In this document: positions 7,643 through 13,317 of the stretch, in pieces | Numbering within the stretch: the stretch's first letter is position 1 | Layout of the letters: every line of letters begins with the position of its first letter | Source: JAJBWD01 sp041821285 | Lineage (GTDB): Bacteria; Bacillota; Clostridia; Clostridiales; Clostridiaceae | Assembly: GCA_041821285.1 (NCBI GenBank) | Contig: JBGUER010000056.1 | Span: forward strand, 1 to 16,649 | Reading direction: 5' to 3' | DNA length: 16,649 nucleotides | Notes under the pieces: model-generated | The model's input: only the letters and a program-made list of their open reading frames with translations | What the model was told of the DNA's origin: nothing | Databases searched by the model: none | Position numbers and translations under genes: made by a program

Positions 7643-7666
7643 ATAGCAAGTTAATAATTTTGCTAT
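7643..7666 (-). repeat. Hairpin in the peptidase mRNA leader
   Basis: Seven-base arms ATAGCAA and TTGCTAT surround a 10-base AT-rich loop, inside the long 5' leader of the peptidase. There is no T-run after it, so it is not a terminator. It could affect mRNA stability. Confidence 0.3.
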
Positions 7667-7726
7667 AAATAAAGATATTAGTTTTTTTGTTCGCACAATA
7701 ACTACCAAAATCAATATCATGATTAA

Positions 7727-7755
7727 ACTATAACAATAATCAAATCTTATGTCAA
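7727..7755 (-). promoter_or_regulatory. Strong sigma-A promoter of the G1 peptidase
   Basis: On the minus strand, a perfect -35 TTGACA (7755-7750) and -10 TATAGT (7732-7727) are 17 bases apart. Transcription would start near 7720, giving a leader of about 160 bases before the ATG at 7557. Confidence 0.75.
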
Positions 7756-7779
7756 TAATATACATATATGTATATTATT
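7754..7779. promoter_or_regulatory. 26-bp perfect palindrome overlapping the -35 box: candidate operator
   Basis: The half-site AATAATATACATA is followed immediately by its exact complement with no spacer. Its last two bases are the TT of the TTGACA -35 box. A symmetrical site in this position fits a dimeric regulator binding directly upstream of, and on, the -35. AT-rich palindromes also arise by chance, but a perfect 26-mer is long. The 333-base gap 7561-7893 holds this site, the promoter, the leader and nothing coding. Confidence 0.6.
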
Positions 7780-7893
7780 TGTCTTGAATGAAAAAGTAAA
7801 TTCCACATTTATATTATAAAGTAAAGTTTAGTTCTGCACTAAATTCCGTTACAATTAAAATAGTGTTCTACTTGCATTGGAAAGGAGTTTTTT

Positions 7894-8142
7894 ATGTCAA
7901 AAGAAATTAAAGGTAATCAAAGACATATGACACTTGATGATCGTATTTATATTGAACAAGCATTAGAGAAACAAATGACACTTAAAGAAATAGCTAAATT
8001 TTTAAGAAAAGACCCAACAACTATTTCAAAGGAAATTAAAAAACATCGTGTTTTTAAACCGAGAAATTCCTATGCTTCCCCTAATACATGCAAATATAGA
8101 CGAGTATGTAATCTTACAAATGTATGCAAAATCATGAAATAA
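7894..8142 (+). pseudogene. IS30-family transposase, N-terminal fragment
   Basis: An 82-codon frame starts at ATG 7894 behind a good AAAGGAG. It reads HMTLDDRIYIEQALEKQMTL followed by KEIAKFLRKDPTTISKEIKKH, the N-terminal helix-turn-helix of IS30-family transposases. The start of the cysteine-bearing segment (CKYRRVCNLTNVCK) follows. IS30 transposases are usually 320-400 aa with a DDE domain, and here everything after about residue 79 is missing, replaced by IMK and a stop. No further piece of the gene was found downstream, so the break at about 8133 is a deletion or rearrangement point. The fragment could still make a DNA-binding peptide, but there is no evidence that it does. Confidence 0.75.
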
Positions 8143-8391
8143 TTATAGTTTACACAGATATTTTTGCAAATTTCAGTTTTTAAATTTATTATAATATTTT
8201 AGCACCTAATAATTAAGTCATAGTTATTTTTTTTGAATAAAATTGTACACACAATAGTTAATTGTACAGCTACAATTTACAGTTTACAACAAAATAGCAC
8301 CCTTTTTACAAACTTTATTTCTATCTGTTCTCTTTATTCGTCATTATTTTTCACTTGCTCTTAAAACCTTTCAAATTCAAATCTTTTCTCC

Positions 8392-8453
8392 CCACTGACA
8401 TGGCTAGATACTCGTCTGAGCCGTCTCCGTCCCCAAATGCCTCTAGTCAGTGG
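8392..8453. repeat. Long imperfect hairpin, possible structured RNA or element end
   Basis: CCACTGA (8392-8398) pairs with TCAGTGG (8447-8453), and CTAGA (8404-8408) with TCTAG (8442-8446), leaving a 5-base bulge on one side and a GC-richer 33-base loop. On the minus strand the stretch also reads as an open peptide ending MSVGRKDLNLKGFKSK before a TGA near 8347. Which reading, if either, is meaningful is unclear. Confidence 0.4.
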
Positions 8454-8805
8454 ATGTCATATTTCCCCATCAAGACAAGTAAAATATATCATTGATTTCA
8501 AAAACCACCCACTCCATAATTCATCTCCACCCCAAACAAAAGCAGCATGCTCGTCACGACCTTTCCCCCTTCAGGTATTGCCATTTCCAAGCATACTGCT
8601 TCATTATACATTTTATATACCGATCCCTATACTACAGATTATCTTCTGAAATCATCCATCATCTTTCTTGCGATTCCAATTCCATTTTCCAATCCAATTC
8701 CAACTCATTTTCACCCAAATTTCTGACTCCATTTCAATCTGTTTTTGACTCCAATTTGGCCCCAAAATATACGATATTTTGCGATAAGAAAAACACTTTC
8801 AAATC

Positions 8806-8839
8806 GCCTAAGCCGCTTAAAATCTAGGCTTTGCAAGGC
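8806..8839 (-). terminator. Possible hairpin terminator of metYA
   Basis: Just past the metA stop, minus-strand AAGCC pairs with GGCTT, and outside it GCCT pairs with AGGC across a 4-base bulge. There is no continuous T-run, only TTTTT some 20 bases later, so termination here would be weak or indirect. Confidence 0.3.
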
Positions 8840-8844
8840 ACATC

Positions 8845-9750
8845 TTATAGTTCGTAAGGAGTTACCTGATAAACATAATAATTAAGCCAATTTAAGAAAA
8901 ACAAGTTAGCACTACTTCTCCAATTAACTTGGATTTCTCCATTTGGTTCGTCATTTTCGTAATAATTTTTAGGTACATCAATGGGAAGGCCTTTATCAAT
9001 ATCTCGAGTATACTCTAAATCCAATGTATTTATCTCATACTCTAAATGACCTGTAACAAATATTTGTTTTCCATCTTTAGATGCTATTATTCCAAGTCCT
9101 GCTTCTTCTGACTCTGCTAAAATTTTAAGATTGTCATTACACTCAATCTCATTTTTCTTATTTTCAGTATGTCTAGATTGAGGAATATAAAAATAATCAT
9201 CGAATCCCCTTAAAAGTTCAACTTTACTATCTAATATTTTATGTTTAAATACTCCAAACATTTTTTTTTCTAAAGGATATTTCTCTATTCCATAATGATA
9301 GAAAAGTCCTGCTTGAGCACCCCAACATATATGAAGTGTAGAAGTTACATTAGTTTTTGAATATTCCATTATTTCTCTAAGTTCATCCCAATAATCAACC
9401 TGTTCAAATTCCATTTTTTCAACAGGCGCTCCAGTTATTATCATCCCATCAAACTTTTGATCATTTACTTCCTCAAAAGTCTTATAAAATAATTTTAAAT
9501 GTTTATATGAAGTATTTACAGATTTATGAGTTTTAGTATTCATAAAAAATATCTCAACTTGAAGTGGAGTATTTCCAATCAATCTTATAAGTTGTGTTTC
9601 CGTTTCTATTTTTGATGGCATTAAATTAAGAATAAGAATTTTTAAAGGCCTAATGTCTTGATGATATGCCCTTTCATCTGTCATAACAAATATATTTTCT
9701 TCTCCTAATATGTCTATTGCCGGTAAATTTTTAGGTACAACTATAGACAT
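8845..9750 (-). CDS. metA: Homoserine O-acyltransferase MetA, probably O-acetyltransferase
   Basis: This enzyme transfers an acyl group from acyl-CoA to the hydroxyl of homoserine, the committing step of methionine synthesis. It is 301 aa, full length for MetA. Catalytic residues sit at the family positions: C142 in HICWGAQAG, and H235 and E237 in GHLEYE. Residue 111 is Glu (GAPVEKMEF). In this family Glu at 111 goes with acetyl-CoA use (as in B. cereus) and Gly with succinyl-CoA (as in E. coli), so this is predicted to make O-acetylhomoserine despite the succinyltransferase name it often receives. That matches its operon partner metY, whose stop lies 28 bases upstream of this start. The ribosome site AAAGGGAT precedes the ATG. 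Expression should follow the SAM riboswitch ahead of metY. Confidence 0.93.
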   Translation of the reverse strand: MSIVVPKNLPAIDILGEENIFVMTDERAYHQDIRPLKILILNLMPSKIETETQLIRLIGNTPLQVEIFFMNTKTHKSVNTSYKHLKLFYKTFEEVNDQKFDGMIITGAPVEKMEFEQVDYWDELREIMEYSKTNVTSTLHICWGAQAGLFYHYGIEKYPLEKKMFGVFKHKILDSKVELLRGFDDYFYIPQSRHTENKKNEIECNDNLKILAESEEAGLGIIASKDGKQIFVTGHLEYEINTLDLEYTRDIDKGLPIDVPKNYYENDEPNGEIQVNWRSSANLFFLNWLNYYVYQVTPYEL

Positions 9751-9778
9751 TCAAACATCCCTTTCTTTCTTTATTTAT

Positions 9779-11056
9779 TCAACAATTTTTTAAAGCTAAT
9801 TCAAAATCTCTTATTATATCATCTATGTCCTCTATTCCAACAGACACCCTAATCATGTCCTTAGTAACGCCAGATAGAATTTGTTGCTCATCACTGAGCT
9901 GTCTATGTGTTGTGCTAGCCGGATGAAGTACTGAAGTTCTAACGTCGCCTAGATGAACAACTAGTGAAGCCAATTCTAAATTTCTTATAACAGTTTTTGC
10001 AGTTTCTATATCTCCTTGTACCCCAAAACATAATATACCACTTGCACCTTTAGGAAGATATTCTTTGGCCAATTCATAACTTTTATGACTTTTTAAAAGT
10101 GGATAACTTACCCAAGAAACTTTCTCATTTTCCTCTAAAAATTCAGCAAGTTTTAAAGCATTACTACTATGTCTTTCCATTCTAAGATGAAGTGTTTCAA
10201 GTCCTAAATGCATAGAGTATGCATTAAAAGGGCTTAAGCAACATCCTAAATCTCTTAGAAGCTGTGTTCTTGCCTTGGTAATATATGCTTTTTCTTTAAA
10301 AGTTTCTGAATATCTTATTCCATGATAACTAGGATCTGGTTCTGTTAGTTCCTTAAATTTACCATTATCCCAATTAAAATTACCGCCATCAACTATTATT
10401 CCACCAATAGTAGACGCATGACCATCTATATACTTAGTGGCCGAGTGAATTACAATATTTGCTCCAAGCTTAAATGGATTACACAAATACGGTGTAGCTA
10501 GAGTATTATCCACAATAAATGGAACTTTATTTGCTTTAGCTAATTTAGAAAACTTATCAAAATCCAAAACATTCAAACCAGGATTTCCAATAGTTTCTCC
10601 AAATATCAATCTAGTGTTAGGTTTAAACTCCTTTAATATCTCTTCATAGCTTGAACTTGGGTCTACAAAAGTCACATCTATTCCAAAGTTTTTAAGAGTA
10701 GATCCTAATAAATTAGTAGTCCCACCATAAATAGTAGATGCCGCTACTATATGGTCTCCATTTTTGCATATATTCACAAATGCTAATAGACTTGCAGATT
10801 GGCCAGAAGATACTGCTAGTGCGCCAACTCCACCTTCAAGAAGATTCACCTTTTCTTCTAAAGCTGAAACAGTGGGATTACTTATTCTTGAATACATATG
10901 CCCTTCAGTTTTTAAATCAAATAAATCTGTTACTTCATCAGGATCATTATACTGATATGTTGTACTTTGATATAATGGCAAAACTCTAGTTTCTCCTGAT
11001 TTTGGACTATAATTTCCTTGAACACAAATAGTTCCCTTTCCATATTTCTTTGTCAT
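9779..11056 (-). CDS. metY: O-acetylhomoserine sulfhydrylase MetY
   Basis: This PLP enzyme of the Cys/Met metabolism family (425 aa, normal length) replaces the acetyl group of O-acetylhomoserine with sulfide to give homocysteine, bypassing cystathionine. The PLP-binding lysine is K208 in HSATKYIDGH. Other family landmarks are YSRISNPT (55-62), SSGQSA (83-88), VDNTLATPY (182-190) and the C-terminal SVLHPASTTHRQ with the phosphate/carboxylate-binding region. The length, about 40 residues longer than MetB/MetC, and the ETIGNPG segment favour MetY over cystathionine enzymes. ATG at 11056 follows AAGGGGG at good spacing. It is the first gene of a two-gene operon with metA, directly behind an S-box leader. 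Confidence 0.93.
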   Translation of the reverse strand: MTKKYGKGTICVQGNYSPKSGETRVLPLYQSTTYQYNDPDEVTDLFDLKTEGHMYSRISNPTVSALEEKVNLLEGGVGALAVSSGQSASLLAFVNICKNGDHIVAASTIYGGTTNLLGSTLKNFGIDVTFVDPSSSYEEILKEFKPNTRLIFGETIGNPGLNVLDFDKFSKLAKANKVPFIVDNTLATPYLCNPFKLGANIVIHSATKYIDGHASTIGGIIVDGGNFNWDNGKFKELTEPDPSYHGIRYSETFKEKAYITKARTQLLRDLGCCLSPFNAYSMHLGLETLHLRMERHSSNALKLAEFLEENEKVSWVSYPLLKSHKSYELAKEYLPKGASGILCFGVQGDIETAKTVIRNLELASLVVHLGDVRTSVLHPASTTHRQLSDEQQILSGVTKDMIRVSVGIEDIDDIIRDFELALKNC

Positions 11057-11071
11057 TTAAAAAGCCCCCTT

Positions 11072-11101
11072 AAAATAAAATAACCACTTCCTAAGAAGTG
11101 G
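11072..11101 (-). terminator. SAM-riboswitch expression platform: intrinsic terminator
   Basis: On the minus strand, CCACTTC-TTAG-GAAGTGG forms a 7-bp stem followed by TTATTTTATTTT. In the antiterminated state the 3' strand of aptamer helix P1 (TAAGAAG, 11126-11120) can instead pair with CTTCTTA (11098-11092), which includes most of the terminator's left arm. SAM binding holds P1 and frees the terminator. Confidence 0.88.
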
Positions 11102-11120
11102 CGTATCACAAATATACCTC

Positions 11121-11226
11121 TTCTTATCTTTCAGACAAATCTGCTGGATTTAACACCGGACGTTTAAATGAAAACGTTGGTTGTTGGGTTTCTTCGGGCC
11201 AGTCCCTCCACCACTCTTGATAAGAA
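11121..11226 (-). ncRNA. SAM-I (S-box) riboswitch aptamer
   Basis: The minus strand carries the S-box consensus: CTTATCAAGAG, then GGTGGAGGGACTGGCCC, GAAACCC and CAACC. The aptamer is closed by an 8-bp P1 (TTCTTATC with GATAAGAA). It controls metYA: SAM binding promotes termination, while low SAM allows read-through. Confidence 0.95.
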
Positions 11227-11245
11227 TTTTATTAAATTAATATAA

Positions 11246-11274
11246 ATTTTACAACAAAATATATATTAAATCAA
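11246..11274 (-). promoter_or_regulatory. Promoter of the metYA operon
   Basis: -35 TTGATT (11274-11269) and -10 TAAAAT (11251-11246) are 17 bases apart. The predicted start near 11239 is about a dozen bases before the aptamer, as expected of an S-box transcript. Confidence 0.7.
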
Positions 11275-11282
11275 GCATTATT

Positions 11283-11681
11283 TTATTTTTCTATTTCGTA
11301 AGGCCAATCAATTATACCCCCTAAATCAAAAACATTAGTATATCCTAAATCATTTAAAATAATAGCTGCTTGTTTGCTTCTATTTCCTGACCTACAATAT
11401 ACAAATATTTTAGCGTTTTTATCCTTTAAATCGCCTTCTGCTCTACTTTTAAGTTGATCTAGAGGTATAAGTATACTTTCCTTTATATGCCCTTCATCAT
11501 ACTCCTGTTGAGTTCTTACATCTAATAAAACAATAGATGAATCATTATCTAATTCTTCTTTTGCTTGTTTCGCAGTTATGTCTTTATACGCTATAGCACT
11601 CACCTCTTTAGTGCAACTAGATAAAATAATAGGTAGAATAAAGATAATTAACAAAATAAATACATTCATGCTTTTTTTCAT
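11283..11681 (-). CDS. Rhodanese-like domain lipoprotein
   Basis: This is a single-domain rhodanese fold protein exported as a lipoprotein. From ATG at 11681 it is 132 aa. A basic start and hydrophobic stretch are followed by the lipobox LSSC (lipidated Cys about residue 23), so it should be anchored on the outer face of the membrane. The rhodanese domain contains LLDVRTQQEYDEGHI and the active-site loop YCRSGNRS with the sulfur-carrying Cys at about 96. Family members move sulfane sulfur or act in redox/sulfide handling; the substrate is unknown. An in-frame GTG at 11690 would add three residues, but AGAGG is spaced for the ATG. It sits directly upstream of the metYA promoter, so a sulfur link is tempting, but it has its own promoter and is not in the S-box transcript. 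Confidence 0.88.
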   Translation of the reverse strand: MKKSMNVFILLIIFILPIILSSCTKEVSAIAYKDITAKQAKEELDNDSSIVLLDVRTQQEYDEGHIKESILIPLDQLKSRAEGDLKDKNAKIFVYCRSGNRSKQAAIILNDLGYTNVFDLGGIIDWPYEIEK

Positions 11682-11749
11682 ATTTATCACCTCTATATAG
11701 TATTTATAGTATCTAAATTTTTATACACAATAAACATTATTTGATAATA

Positions 11750-11778
11750 ATTATATTTTAAATTTAGAAATAAGTCAA
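11750..11778 (-). promoter_or_regulatory. Near-consensus promoter of the rhodanese lipoprotein
   Basis: TTGACT (11778-11773) and TATAAT (11755-11750) are separated by 17 bases on the minus strand, immediately after the symporter terminator. The leader is about 60 bases. Confidence 0.7.
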
Positions 11779-11807
11779 ATAAAAAAAAGATGGGATAACC
11801 CATCTTT
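11779..11807 (-). terminator. Intrinsic terminator of the symporter gene
   Basis: A 9-bp stem (AAAGATGGG/CCCATCTTT) with a 4-base loop is followed on the minus strand by eight or more T. The stem's first bases overlap the symporter stop codon. Confidence 0.9.
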
Positions 11808-13032
11808 ATTCTCTTAAATTATCTACTATAACGGCACAAGAAGCATCTCCTGTAACATTTACAGCTGTTCTTAACATATCAAATAATCTATCTACACCAA
11901 ATAATAAAGGTAGTCCTTCTACTGGCAAATTAGCCGCTAAGAGCACTGCTACAACTAAAAGCGAAGGTCCTGGGACCCCAGCTTGACCAATAGACCCTAT
12001 TGTGGCTGTTATAATAATAGCTACATATTGTGACATTCCTAAATCTATCCCAAACATTTGAGCAAAGAAGCAAGCTACTAAAGCATAATAAATAGCATTT
12101 CCATCCATATTTATAGTAGCACCTAAAGGTAATACAAAAGATGTAGTTTCCTTTGAAACCCCAAGTTCTTCTTCACACGTTTCCATATTTAGTGAAAGAG
12201 TAGCCATTGATGATGCTGTAGATAATGCTACCGCTTGAACTTTACCCATAGCCTTAAAGAAATCTTTTATTGAAATTTTCGAAAAAGATTTAAGCATAAC
12301 AGAATAAACTCCAAATGTATGGATAATTAAAACTAAAACATAAACTCCAAATAATTTTAATATTAATTTTAAAATATCAAACCCAAATGTTCCTGTAGCA
12401 TCTGCCATTAAAGCAAATACACCAATTGGTGCAAAATACATAACCTTTGTGATGATATAAATAAGTGCTTCATTAATATAGTTAAATCCTTTTAATACAA
12501 AATCTTTCTTTTCTTCTTTTAGCGAGGATATTCCAAAACCTAAAAACAAGCTAAAAAATATTATTTGTAATATATTCCCATCTACTAAAGCTTTTATAGG
12601 ATTTGTAGGTATTATCCCCTTTATAGTTTCCCAAAAACCTGGTATAGCTCCTTGACTTGCATATTCATTAGAAAACATATTTTGAATAGAACTAATATCA
12701 ACACCAATACCTGGTTTGAATAATTCTCCAAAAATCAATCCTAATGTAACTGCAACAGCTGTAGTTAGCATGTAATAACCAAAAGTTGCGATTCCTATTT
12801 TACCAGCAGATTTACCATTTCCAATAGATGCAGCACCTGCAGTAATAGATATAGCTACTATTGGAATAACAATCATTTTAATAAGCTGAATGAATATGTC
12901 TCCAAGTGGTGCAAATACACTAGCCTTGTCTCCCATTAACCATCCAACAAAAATTCCTAGTACCATGGCAATAATAATTATAAATCCTAAATTTTTAATA
13001 AATTTCTTTGATAAACTTTCCTTTTTATCCAT
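11806..13032 (-). CDS. Dicarboxylate/amino acid:cation symporter (DAACS, GltP/GltT/DctA type)
   Basis: This is a membrane importer of 408 aa with the glutamate-transporter fold (eight membrane helices and two re-entrant hairpins). Landmarks are the serine-rich hairpin 1, AVALSTASSMATLS (267-280), the helix 7 motif NMDGNAI (308-314), hairpin 2 GVPGPSL (352-358), and helix 8 DRLFDMLRTAVNVTGD (381-396). In helix 8, R388 and the Asp residues known to bind the substrate carboxylate and amino groups are present. These favour an acidic amino acid or C4-dicarboxylate substrate taken up with Na+ or H+. Oddly, the usual NMDGT motif has N in place of T, and hairpin 1 has TASS rather than SSS. The start ATG follows GGGAGG at ideal spacing. 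It is transcribed alone. Confidence 0.92.
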   Translation of the reverse strand: MDKKESLSKKFIKNLGFIIIIAMVLGIFVGWLMGDKASVFAPLGDIFIQLIKMIVIPIVAISITAGAASIGNGKSAGKIGIATFGYYMLTTAVAVTLGLIFGELFKPGIGVDISSIQNMFSNEYASQGAIPGFWETIKGIIPTNPIKALVDGNILQIIFFSLFLGFGISSLKEEKKDFVLKGFNYINEALIYIITKVMYFAPIGVFALMADATGTFGFDILKLILKLFGVYVLVLIIHTFGVYSVMLKSFSKISIKDFFKAMGKVQAVALSTASSMATLSLNMETCEEELGVSKETTSFVLPLGATINMDGNAIYYALVACFFAQMFGIDLGMSQYVAIIITATIGSIGQAGVPGPSLLVVAVLLAANLPVEGLPLLFGVDRLFDMLRTAVNVTGDASCAVIVDNLRE

Positions 13033-13054
13033 TTTTAACCTCCCAATCTTTTAT

Positions 13055-13088
13055 TTATATATGTATAATTACATATATAATTATACAT
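13055..13088. promoter_or_regulatory. Overlapping inverted repeats at the symporter promoter: candidate operators
   Basis: Two interleaved inverted repeats occur. TTATATATGTA and its complement (13055-13080) have a 4-base spacer. ATGTATAATTA and its complement (13061-13088) have a 6-base spacer. Together they cover the -10 box and predicted start of the proximal promoter. Confidence 0.5.
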
Positions 13089-13107
13089 TATTTTAGAAAA
13101 ATTGAAA
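13080..13107 (-). promoter_or_regulatory. Proximal symporter promoter (candidate)
   Basis: -10 TATAAT (13085-13080) is perfect. The -35 TTTCAA (13107-13102) is weak and 16 bases away. The leader would be about 40 bases. Confidence 0.45.
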
Positions 13108-13208
13108 GTCCTATTTTATAATTATGCATTTTTGCTTAATTTTTAGAAGTATTTGGAAATCATCTTTTTATATTTTTACCCCCAACCCTTTTTCTGCTAT
13201 AGAAATGA

Positions 13209-13237
13209 ATTTTATTCTTCATCATTGTTATATTCAA
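13209..13237 (-). promoter_or_regulatory. Distal symporter promoter (candidate)
   Basis: TTGAAT (13237-13232) and TAAAAT (13214-13209) have 17-base spacing on the minus strand. This would give a leader of about 170 bases with a G-rich patch. No gene lies in the 13033-13317 gap and no riboswitch was recognised. Confidence 0.4.
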
Positions 13238-13317
13238 AAATTAAGGTATAATTTAACACTTGAAAAAGCCTTTTTGTTTGATTGATTTTTTTATTATAAG
13301 ATAATAGTTCTTATTCA

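Larger units (their letters stand above)
8143..8844. other. Long non-coding stretch; right part is strand-biased and structured
   Basis: About 700 bases lack any supported gene. From 8143 to 8340 it is plain AT-rich DNA with small inverted repeats (AATTGTA at 8260-8266 with TACAATT at 8271-8277). From about 8340 to 8840 the plus strand is visibly rich in C and T, and so the minus strand in G and A, unlike its surroundings. Short repeats of TTCCAAT and ATTCCA type occur near 8675-8710. Short open frames on the plus strand (8437-8649, 8492-8827) have proline/serine-rich, low-complexity products and no ribosome sites. It may be a degraded gene, a mobile-element end or an RNA; I cannot name it. 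Confidence 0.4.

Noticed and set aside
8437..8827. Plus-strand open frames of 70 and 111 codons
   Set aside because: Low-complexity Pro/Ser/His-rich products, no ribosome site, and they arise from the C/T-rich strand bias.
10738..10989. Plus-strand open frames inside metY
   Set aside because: Antisense shadows of a clearly conserved enzyme.
13255..13280. AAAAAGCCTTTTT as a terminator of the histidine kinase
   Set aside because: The arms leave almost no loop and the stem is nearly all A-T; not convincing.
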